A stretch of DNA of 18,955 nucleotides from Desulfobacterales bacterium (GTDB lineage: Bacteria > Desulfobacterota > Desulfobacteria > Desulfobacterales > JAFDCJ01). The notes under the pieces were generated by a model, which searched no databases, was not told where the DNA came from, and was given only the letters and a program-made list of their open reading frames with translations. The stretch spans positions 4,733 through 23,687 of the forward strand of contig JAOZSC010000001.1 in NCBI GenBank assembly GCA_029939875.1, written 5' to 3'. The position numbers and the translations under genes are program-made. Position 1 is the first letter of the stretch. Every line of letters begins with the position of its first letter. Shown piece after piece: positions 1 to 5,893 of the stretch.

Positions 1-1548
1 GACATGCCGGGTGTTGTACAGCGGCTCGATGACCGGCCAGGTGAGGCTGATGATGGGTCTTGGAAATCCCGCGGCGGCAGGAACATCCTCCAGCCGTTCC
101 AGGTAGATGTGGTTGGGAAGGATCAAATCCGCATGGACCGCGGTCTCATCCATAAAAGATGAAAAGCTGACCACCAGGGGGATTTTCTCCAGGGCCTCGA
201 TCATGGACTGGCTGTCCTGTGCGGAATAGGCCGGGTTGGCCTCGCAGATAAACAGCATCTGAACCGGCGACTGCTGGCTGGACTTGATGACTTCCGGCAG
301 TCGATTCAGCAGATAGCGCGCATGGGGGTAGTCGGTGCCACCGGCGCCGTCAAGGCGGGCATGCTGAAAACCGCCGGCGGCGACCTCATCCATTTCCGGC
401 TCGGGCCAGTTGATGTAGTCGGGCTCAGCAACGGCCTGGATGCCGCCCGGTTGGCCGATATTGCCCACCAGTGCGTTGAGCATATGAACCGCCAAAAACT
501 CCTGCAAACCACCGGGGACCTGTCCCTTGCCCCGGCCGCAGATGGCGATGGGCTTGCGGGCCCGCGCAAACTCCCTGGCCAGGGCGGTGATGATACCTGC
601 ATCGATGCCGGTCATTTTAGAGACCAGCTCCGGAGGGTAGGCGTCAAAAACCATCCGTTTGCGATCGGTCAATCCAGCCGAATAATTTTCCACAAAATCG
701 CGATGGTACAGTCTTTCCTTGATGATCACGTGGCACAGCCCGAGAGCCAGGGCACCTTCGGTGCCGGGGGTGATGGGCAGCCACTGGCTGGATTTGGCAG
801 CCGTTTTGGACAAGCGCGGCTCGACCTGTTTCATCTCTCCGTTTTTTTCGACCAGCGCACTTTTGGCTCTGAACATGTATACCGGCGACTGCCAGCCTTC
901 GATCAGACCGCTGCCGAAGCTGAGGATAAAATCGGCATTTTTCAGGTCAAAACCGGGCATCGCCCGGACGCCCTGTGTCATGTACAGGGCCTGTTCATAA
1001 TTGTCCTGGATGGAAGGTGTGCGGATAAAATTCGGTGAACCATACACCCGTAAAAACCGGTTCCACAACTCGGCAACGGTTCCCCGGTCGGTGTCACTGA
1101 TGCAGGCAACGCTGTGCGATAACCCGTTGGACCTCAACTGCCCCAGCTTTTCGGCAATTTCGGCCAGAGCATCTTCCCAGGAGATGCGGCGCCATTTCCC
1201 ATTGACTTTTTTAAGCGGTGTTTTCACCCGCGTCGGACTGTAGAGCAGTTGCGTTCCCGCTGTGCCCAGTTCGCAGATTCCACCGTCATTGACAGGGTGG
1301 CCCTTCATCCCCTCGATCTTGACAACCCGGTCACCGATTTTGCGCACGGTAATACCGCAGCCGCCCGGACACAGGGTGCAGGCGGAGTTGACGTAGGTGG
1401 CTTCACCTTTTTCCGGAACCGGTGTCCACGGCCAGTTCTGTGACCAGATCGCAGAATCATCGATCAATTTCCAGGGTAGCGGTGAAAGTGCCGTGCCGGC
1501 GGCACCGCCGATAACGAAGGACAAAAAACTTCGTCTGTCTATTTTCAT
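1..1548 (-). CDS. qrcB: Molybdopterin-oxidoreductase-like subunit of the Qrc menaquinone reductase (QrcB), 3' end cut by the window edge
   Basis: Only the first 516 residues are in the window; the gene continues past position 1. The start is the ATG at 1548, preceded by a GGGGGAG ribosome site. The N-terminus has a twin-arginine signal (DRRSFLSFVIGG, residues 4-15), so the folded protein is exported. A 4Fe-4S motif follows: C57-x2-C60-x3-C64-x27-C92. The rest reads as the molybdopterin-oxidoreductase fold (GCxxGxG-like region near 337, LVGNIGQPGG near 360, LPNHIYLER near 477). Where catalytic family members carry a Cys, Ser or selenocysteine Mo ligand, this protein reads PSIQDNYEQAL (178-188) with no Cys. 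That agrees with published QrcB, which lacks a metal cofactor and acts structurally in electron transfer. It lies 97 bp after the multihaem cytochrome gene, in qrcA-qrcB order; qrcC and qrcD should lie beyond the edge. Alternative: a polysulfide-reductase-like or Alternative Complex III-like subunit. Confidence 0.8.
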   Translation of the reverse strand, partial: MKIDRRSFLSFVIGGAAGTALSPLPWKLIDDSAIWSQNWPWTPVPEKGEATYVNSACTLCPGGCGITVRKIGDRVVKIEGMKGHPVNDGGICELGTAGTQLLYSPTRVKTPLKKVNGKWRRISWEDALAEIAEKLGQLRSNGLSHSVACISDTDRGTVAELWNRFLRVYGSPNFIRTPSIQDNYEQALYMTQGVRAMPGFDLKNADFILSFGSGLIEGWQSPVYMFRAKSALVEKNGEMKQVEPRLSKTAAKSSQWLPITPGTEGALALGLCHVIIKERLYHRDFVENYSAGLTDRKRMVFDAYPPELVSKMTGIDAGIITALAREFARARKPIAICGRGKGQVPGGLQEFLAVHMLNALVGNIGQPGGIQAVAEPDYINWPEPEMDEVAAGGFQHARLDGAGGTDYPHARYLLNRLPEVIKSSQQSPVQMLFICEANPAYSAQDSQSMIEALEKIPLVVSFSSFMDETAVHADLILPNHIYLERLEDVPAAAGFPRPIISLTWPVIEPLYNTRHV

Positions 1549-1645
1549 CGATTCTCCCCCCCACAAGACAGGAGACTATCCCCGTTTAGTGGTTCCGTTA
1601 ATCTGCTTTTCAAACTTCCGGTTCTCCGGTTGGGCCGCTGATTTA

Positions 1646-2356
1646 CTATTTGTGGCAGACAAAACATCCACCTTTATGCGTCTGAACACTTGCCTGGTTG
1701 ACATTGTTTTTCTGGTGGCATTCGGAACAATCGTCCATTTTCATGCGATCCCACGAATTGCGCTTGATACCGGCAATATTTTTCCCCCAGATATCCCGGC
1801 TGTACCCGGTGATCCAGTTGGCCTCATACACCCGCAGGTTTTCGGATTCGCCGATGTTCCCGTGGCAGGTGACACAATCCATCTTGGCCAGTTTGACGTG
1901 GGCGGCATGGGGAAAAAACACGCAGTCCGGCTGTCGGGCATACACCAACCAGGGAACTTCCAGGTCTTTGGCCATATATTCGTTGACGAATTTCTCCTCT
2001 TCCGGATGGTCCCCCTGCATTTCTTCGTGGCAGTCCATACACTGCGCCAGTTTCGGAACACCGGAGTAAGTACCGTCTTCCCGAAAAAAGTGGCAGCTCT
2101 GGCAGCCCTCGTCAACAAGACCCATATGCAGCTTGTGATTAAAATCAACAGGTTGTTTTTTCTTGGAATAAAGTAGCTGTGGGAAAATGACCCATCCGAG
2201 CACCAGGCTGGCGGCCAGGCCAATAATAAAAAACAGGGTGATGGGTCCCCCGGCGCTGTCGCTCGACGCCGATGCATCGTTGTCCGGGGAAGATGGGGTT
2301 GGCTCTTGCACCTGGGCGTCTGCGGAAACCTCGTTCGCCTTATCCTCTGCACTCAT
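1646..2356 (-). CDS. qrcA: Membrane-anchored multihaem cytochrome c subunit (QrcA) of the Qrc complex
   Basis: A 236-residue protein. I chose the ATG at 2356, which has GGAG eight bases upstream, over the GTG two codons earlier. Residues 1-38 are acidic and Ser/Asp/Ala-rich. One membrane helix follows (about 39-58, ITLFFIIGLAASLVLGWVIF), and the rest should lie in the periplasm. Five CXXCH haem motifs are visible at 85-89, 106-110, 161-165, 210-214 and 231-235, with extra His residues (74, 77, 117, 150, 153, 227) available as axial ligands. A lone Cys145 followed by His150 sits before the third motif. Published Qrc carries six haems c in this subunit, so Cys145 may bind one, which is inference. 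The role is to take electrons from cytochrome c3 and pass them toward menaquinone with QrcBCD. The closest relatives in design are the pentahaem subunits of Alternative Complex III. The upstream ccsA/resB genes would mature it. Confidence 0.82.
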   Translation of the reverse strand: MSAEDKANEVSADAQVQEPTPSSPDNDASASSDSAGGPITLFFIIGLAASLVLGWVIFPQLLYSKKKQPVDFNHKLHMGLVDEGCQSCHFFREDGTYSGVPKLAQCMDCHEEMQGDHPEEEKFVNEYMAKDLEVPWLVYARQPDCVFFPHAAHVKLAKMDCVTCHGNIGESENLRVYEANWITGYSRDIWGKNIAGIKRNSWDRMKMDDCSECHQKNNVNQASVQTHKGGCFVCHK

Positions 2357-2447
2357 AAGCACTCCGTTAGGCTGGGGTTGACAAATTATCGTGTAAAAAG
2401 AACAAGCGGCTCGATCGAGTACCCATCAGTAATAAATAACCTGCGGT

Positions 2448-2477
2448 TGTTTACCCTATTCGAATATTTTTTGTCAA
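2448..2477 (-). promoter_or_regulatory. Candidate sigma70-type promoter for qrcAB
   Basis: Read on the minus strand there is a perfect TTGACA (2477-2472), an 18-bp AT-rich spacer and TAAACA as a weak -10 (2453-2448), about 90 bp before the qrcA start. It lies just after the ccsA stop, so qrc may have its own promoter as well as read-through from resB-ccsA. A 10-bp palindrome, CTCGATCGAG (2410-2419), lies in the resulting leader and could be a regulator site. The -10 match is poor, so confidence is limited. Confidence 0.4.
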
Positions 2478-2493
2478 GAAAAAATCAAACCGG

Positions 2494-3333
2494 CTAGAAG
2501 GAACCGTAACTGTGCAGACCCGGCAGCAGGTTTACGCCGAAATAGGTGAACAGCACCGCCGCAAATCCGCCGATGGAGAGAATCGCAGTGGGCTTTCCAC
2601 GCCAGCCTCGCACCATTCTGGCATGCAGTACAACAGCGTAGATAAACCAGGTGATCAGCGACCAGGTTTCTTTGGGATCCCAGCCCCAGTATCTTCCCCA
2701 GGCGGAATTCGCCCAGACGGCGCCGGTAATAATCCCGACCGACAGAAACAGGAATCCAAACATAATCAACTGGTGATTCAGCTCATCCAGGATGCCGGCT
2801 TCCGGCAGATAATTCAGCAGTGAATTTTGCCGGTTCGTTTTTTTTTGCTTGAAGAGATACATACAGCTGATACCGAAAGCAATGGCAAAAGCACCGTAAC
2901 CGACAAAACAGGCAATAACGTGGGCAATCAACCAGTTGCTTTTTAACGCCGGGATCAACGGCTGAATCCGGTCACTGATATTGGGAGACAGCGACGCATA
3001 GGCCAGTGCCAGAAAGGCCAGGGGGGTAACAAAGGCGCCAATGATCCGGTTGCCGTATTTGAATTGGATGAAAAGGTAGAGCAGCACGATGGTCCAGGAA
3101 AAAAAGGCCAGTGATTCATACAGATTTGAAAACGGTGCGTGCCCGTAACCCATCTGGTAGGATTCCATCCAGCGCATCAGGATGCCGGCGGTGTTGCCGG
3201 CCAGCCCGATGACGGCCACCCAGGTTGCCACCTTGCTGACCACCGGTTTATTGAAGACCCAGGCGAAGATATAACTGAAACCTGCCAGGCCGTACACGAA
3301 GGTTGTAATGGATAGGATGTTGGAACTGTTCAT
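2494..3333 (-). CDS. ccsA: Cytochrome c biogenesis protein CcsA/ResC (system II haem handling)
   Basis: A 279-residue integral membrane protein. I chose the ATG at 3333 because AAGGAAG lies six bases upstream; the longer reading to 3426 adds 31 residues with no hydrophobic character. Several hydrophobic helices alternate through its length. The tryptophan-rich WWD signature of the haem-handling family is clear near residues 208-225 (WANSAWGRYWGWDPKETWS). Conserved His residues stand in the segments GHAPFSNLYES, IAHVIACF, VLHARM and LLPGLHSYGSF. Together with ResB, CcsA moves haem to the outer face of the cytoplasmic membrane and attaches it to CXXCH apocytochromes. It follows resB by 67 bp and precedes qrcA on the same strand, forming a probable resB-ccsA operon that may read on into qrc. 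The length fits the family. The CcmC/CcmF branches share the WWD motif, but the ResB neighbour settles the assignment. Confidence 0.93.
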   Translation of the reverse strand: MNSSNILSITTFVYGLAGFSYIFAWVFNKPVVSKVATWVAVIGLAGNTAGILMRWMESYQMGYGHAPFSNLYESLAFFSWTIVLLYLFIQFKYGNRIIGAFVTPLAFLALAYASLSPNISDRIQPLIPALKSNWLIAHVIACFVGYGAFAIAFGISCMYLFKQKKTNRQNSLLNYLPEAGILDELNHQLIMFGFLFLSVGIITGAVWANSAWGRYWGWDPKETWSLITWFIYAVVLHARMVRGWRGKPTAILSIGGFAAVLFTYFGVNLLPGLHSYGSF

Positions 3334-3400
3334 AATTTCTTCCTTGTTGACATGGCCTGGCAACGACGCGCAAATCCATCGCCACCCGTTTCCGGTTGAC

Positions 3401-4780
3401 TCAGGTCCGCCTGGCCTGTGAGCCAAGGCGTTGGGCTATCTTGGCAACCCGGGCCTGCATGGCCAGTTTGTTCTTGTTGGCGGTCCCGGCGACGGTTACC
3501 CGCGTGGTTGTGCCGCGTTTGTCCACCTCGACACAAATTTGCTGGTGGGACATAAAAAACGTAACGTAACAGCCGACAATCATCAAAATAAAGCCGGTGT
3601 AAACGATTCCCACGCCGGGATCCCTGTTTACCTGCAGCCCGGTGTAAAACCGCGGCAGGTGTTCGATCACTCCAATGGTCACATCGCCCCGTCGCATCTT
3701 GTCAAAGCTGGGAAAACGCAACGGCAGAATAATTTGCACCGCAGAACCTGCCTCGCGCGTCAGGGTGCCGATAAAGGCCTCACCGATGTTGTGGCCTTTA
3801 AAATCGGCTGAACTTCGGTATTCCTTGAGCACGAATGTTCCCAGCTTTTCGGGCAACACCACCGGCTGGCCGATGACGGCTTTGCGGCGATAAACCATAC
3901 CGGTCTTGCGGCTGGTAAACCCCAGTATCGCTTCATCCGACGGGAGATTCCCATAGCTGGACTGATACAGGCTGATGCCCTTGTATCGCAGGGGGTCATT
4001 GACAATGATGTCTTTTTTCAGCACTTCACGGCCCTGTTCCAGGATCGTCAGGCTGGACCGGTACTCTTTGGGAGCACCGGTCTCATAAAAACTGACGTTG
4101 AAATCATCGCAACGGACAACGAAATCAAGAGAAATTGTCTTGTTTGTATTCCGCAGATGTATGACCCGGGCGCTTTCACCCTCGGCAATATTGACAAACC
4201 CGTCGAAACCGAAAATTGAGCCCACCAACCCCCCGATTAACAAAATGATCACGCTCAGGTGCACCGTGTAGACCCCGAAGCGGGTCCAGCGGCCCTTTTC
4301 ACCGAAAACCGCAAATCCATTGTCGGTGGTTTCAATCGCGTGGTGCCGGAACCGGCGGGCAATGAAAGTCTGACAACTGGCCTTTAGCTGTTCAGGGTCT
4401 TCATCCACCACAAATTCCTCTTTGTTTTTGATATTGCGAAAACGGTTGAGCCGAAAAGAGGGATGGCGCACGAACAATATGCGCCGGTTGGCGGAAATTC
4501 TGTCCAGCGAGCAGACGATGATATTGGTGGTCAACAAGATGAGCAGCATCTGAAACCACCAGGAGTGGTACATATCATAAAGGCCGAGAATATTAAACAG
4601 CCGATACAAAAATTGTCCGAACGCCTTGAAATAGGCGGCTGGATCTTCATTTTGCGGAATCAGCGTACCGATAATCGATGTGGCGGCCAGAGTTAAGAGC
4701 AGTACGATGGTCAACCGGACGGATGCAAAAAAGTCCCATGTTTTGCTGAAAAAATCCGCGGAGGTTTCCTGCTTGGGCAT
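3401..4780 (-). CDS. resB: Cytochrome c biogenesis protein ResB (Ccs1)
   Basis: A 459-residue membrane protein that starts at the ATG at 4780, with AGGA seven bases upstream. The opening (FFASVRLTIVLLLTLAATSIIGTLIPQ, about 18-44) is the typical ResB first helix with its SVRL and GTLIPQ signatures. A second helix lies near WWFQMLLILLTTNIIVCSLDR (about 74-94). A third is GVYTVHLSVIILLIGGLVGSIFG (about 173-195), whose His is a candidate haem ligand. A large extracytoplasmic domain follows (about 196-400), and a final helix (VGIVYTGFILMIVGCYVTFFMSH) comes before a short basic tail. ResB works with CcsA as the system II cytochrome c synthetase, delivering haem and reduced apocytochrome. It is the first gene of the minus-strand block, after the terminator at 4913-4960. 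No convincing promoter was found in 4781-4912. Several Desulfovibrio are thought to use system I, so this pair points to a different Desulfobacterota branch. Confidence 0.93.
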   Translation of the reverse strand: MPKQETSADFFSKTWDFFASVRLTIVLLLTLAATSIIGTLIPQNEDPAAYFKAFGQFLYRLFNILGLYDMYHSWWFQMLLILLTTNIIVCSLDRISANRRILFVRHPSFRLNRFRNIKNKEEFVVDEDPEQLKASCQTFIARRFRHHAIETTDNGFAVFGEKGRWTRFGVYTVHLSVIILLIGGLVGSIFGFDGFVNIAEGESARVIHLRNTNKTISLDFVVRCDDFNVSFYETGAPKEYRSSLTILEQGREVLKKDIIVNDPLRYKGISLYQSSYGNLPSDEAILGFTSRKTGMVYRRKAVIGQPVVLPEKLGTFVLKEYRSSADFKGHNIGEAFIGTLTREAGSAVQIILPLRFPSFDKMRRGDVTIGVIEHLPRFYTGLQVNRDPGVGIVYTGFILMIVGCYVTFFMSHQQICVEVDKRGTTTRVTVAGTANKNKLAMQARVAKIAQRLGSQARRT

Positions 4781-4912
4781 GGATTGTCCTTTCTACATGG
4801 CAAATGAATTTATTTCCATACCAAATCGATCGGCATTAGGCAACAGGGAATTTGGATTTGGGATTGTGGATTGTGGATAGCGCTAAATATTCAACTTTGA
4901 ACCCCTACAATA
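4781..4912. other. Non-coding leader of resB with short tandem GGATTGTG-type repeats
   Basis: A 132-bp AT-rich gap. Near 4852-4879 the sequence repeats short units (ggatttg, ggattgtg, ggattgtg), a simple-sequence pattern. I see no ORF with a ribosome site and no strong promoter. Confidence 0.4.
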
Positions 4913-4960
4913 AAAAAGTCTTCAATCGCACGCGTTAGATGAGCGGACTGAAGACTTTTT
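4913..4960. terminator. Bidirectional Rho-independent terminator
   Basis: Perfect 12-bp arms, AAAAAGTCTTCA (4913-4924) and TGAAGACTTTTT (4949-4960), enclose a 24-base loop. Each arm ends in an A or T run, so the RNA of either strand ends in U residues. It lies 33 bp past the stop of the minus-strand basic protein gene at 4994 and ahead of resB, so it should end transcription of the former. The loop is longer than usual, which lowers certainty. Confidence 0.7.
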
Positions 4961-4993
4961 CATCGATGATTTCGGCTGATCCGAAAAAAGAAA

Positions 4994-5386
4994 TTACTTT
5001 TTCACATACAGGCCGCGGGAATGTGCACGGATGTGGCCCTTTTTGACAAGTTTGTAAAGGGCATTGCTCAGCTGCCGGGCTTCCAGTTTTGTTCTGGCCT
5101 TCAACTGGGTGATGGTCGCTCCCTTTTTGCTGCGTTTGATGACCTCAAGCACCGAATCCAGCACGGTCTTGCCTCCTGCCGGCGAAGCCTTCTTGGCCGC
5201 AGGTTTTCTTGCCGGTGCCGCCTTCTTGGCCGGTCGAGATTTCTTTGCCGGTGCTGCCTTCTTGACCGGTGCCGTCTTCTTGGCCGGTGCCGTCTTCTTT
5301 AACTGTTTTGAAATGCTCTCGACCTGCTTGGAGAGCGTGGCCAGTGATTTGGAAACATTTTTTAACTGTGTTTGTAACTTCTGCAT
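4994..5386 (-). CDS. Small basic protein: coiled coil, histone H1-like Lys/Ala/Pro repeats and a winged-helix-like C-terminus
   Basis: A 130-residue protein. The ATG at 5386 is favoured because GGGAGGA lies seven bases upstream; a start at 5416 lacks one. Residues 1-31 form a heptad-like helix (LQTQLKNVSKSLATLSKQVESISKQL) that could dimerise. Residues 32-70 are a low-complexity Lys/Ala/Pro stretch built of APAKK-type units (APAKK, APVKK, APAKK, RPAKK, APARK), like the tails of histone H1 and bacterial AlgP/HctB-type proteins. Residues 73-130 (TVLDSVLEVIKRSKKGATITQLKARTKLEARQLSNALYKLVKKGHI...GLYVKK) look like a small helix-turn-helix/winged-helix fold. The likely role is nucleoid or DNA binding in the cytoplasm, inferred from composition. 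It is monocistronic, with a terminator behind it. The repeat codons vary (gcc/gct, aag/aaa), so the protein repeat looks selected and not recently duplicated. Confidence 0.75.
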   Translation of the reverse strand: MQKLQTQLKNVSKSLATLSKQVESISKQLKKTAPAKKTAPVKKAAPAKKSRPAKKAAPARKPAAKKASPAGGKTVLDSVLEVIKRSKKGATITQLKARTKLEARQLSNALYKLVKKGHIRAHSRGLYVKK

Positions 5387-5443
5387 GGATAATTCCTCCC
5401 TGTGCAATGACTGCATTTTTTTTCTTCGCTTAAACTTTCTAAA

Positions 5444-5472
5444 ACATTAATACATTTTATCGACAAAGTCAA
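5444..5472 (-). promoter_or_regulatory. Possible promoter of the basic-protein gene
   Basis: On the minus strand TTGACT (5472-5467) is followed after 17 bp by TAATGT (5449-5444), in very AT-rich DNA about 58 bp before the ATG. The -35 is good and the -10 is weak. Confidence 0.35.
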
Positions 5473-5512
5473 TAGCATGGAAGAAAAAGGTGATAATCAA
5501 CTTTAATATTGC

Positions 5513-5610
5513 AAAAGTCGGAGGGCTTCAGAGCCCAGGCGTCAAGGGTGAAGTCGTAGTCATTTACTTCGAACCCTTGACAACACAGGATCTGAAATCC
5601 TCCGGCTTTC
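5513..5610. repeat. Long imperfect inverted repeat, about 98 bp (hairpin or MITE-like element)
   Basis: The left half, from 5513, reads AAAAGTCGGAGG, then TTCAGA, then GTCAAGGGT (5541-5549), then GAAGT. The reverse complement of the right half, from 5610, gives the same blocks in the same order, with ACCCTTGAC at 5573-5581 and CCTCCG at 5599-5604. A few substitutions and one single-base indel separate the halves. As RNA it would fold into one long hairpin. It could be a dispersed intergenic repeat or a non-autonomous transposon relic. No target-site duplication was identified. Confidence 0.6.
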
Positions 5611-5808
5611 CCGAAGGGTAAAGAACATGGCAAAAACGGTTCCATCCTTCTTGTCCCGTCGTAGCTCGAAGAGCGAAGTCGGATGAATTCACCAAATAGG
5701 ATACAAAATGGTATCCTCATTGTGATAGCGGGTATAATACCGGACCATATAGATATTGTTTGCCATGTTGTTTATGCAACGTTGCAAAAGTTGAAGTCAA
5801 GAGCGGTC

Positions 5809-5837
5809 TTGACAAACTACGGGCGATATGAAAATAC
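5809..5837 (+). promoter_or_regulatory. Possible helicase promoter overlapping an inverted repeat
   Basis: TTGACA (5809-5814), a 17-bp spacer and AAATAC (5832-5837) lie 57 bp before the helicase ATG. The -35 overlaps the right arm of GTCAAG/CTTGAC (5796-5813), so a bound protein there would block it. The -10 match is poor. Confidence 0.33.
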
Positions 5838-5893
5838 ACAAGCGACTTATCCGCAAAACTGCGTGACAGGTCAAAAACATACCGGATGTGGAC

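Larger units (their letters stand above)
5387..5893. other. Gene-free interval of about 500 bp between the basic-protein gene and the helicase
   Basis: No ORF here has a ribosome site. The open frames (for example 5469-5720 minus and 5683-6390 plus) cross the long inverted repeat or run into the helicase in the wrong frame. The stretch holds: the minus-strand promoter candidate near 5444-5472; the long imperfect inverted repeat 5513-5610; a perfect 7-bp hairpin AGGATAC/GTATCCT (5698-5704 and 5711-5717); a consensus TATAAT inside GGTATAATACC (5731-5741) with no good -35; and an inverted repeat GTCAAG/CTTGAC (5796-5801 and 5808-5813) that overlaps a TTGACA (5809-5814). Confidence 0.6.

Noticed and set aside
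322..1038. 238-codon open frame on the plus strand
   Set aside because: Antisense to the well-supported qrcB, with no domain and no ribosome site; a frame shadow in GC-rich codons.
1397..2176. 259-codon plus-strand open frame
   Set aside because: Runs antisense through qrcA and its gap to qrcB. The five CXXCH motifs on the other strand decide the coding strand.
5200..5290. Repeated GCCGGTGC/CTTCTTGGCC units as a possible CRISPR or DNA tandem repeat
   Set aside because: They are the codons of the APAKK protein repeat, vary in sequence, and have no spacer structure.
5469..5720. Possible small minus-strand gene between the basic protein and the helicase
   Set aside because: It spans the long inverted repeat, its ATG has no ribosome site, and the product has no recognisable features.
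5731..5741. Consensus TATAAT as a helicase promoter
   Set aside because: No -35 at a usable distance and no extended -10 TG; it lies inside a short palindrome and is over 150 bp from the start.
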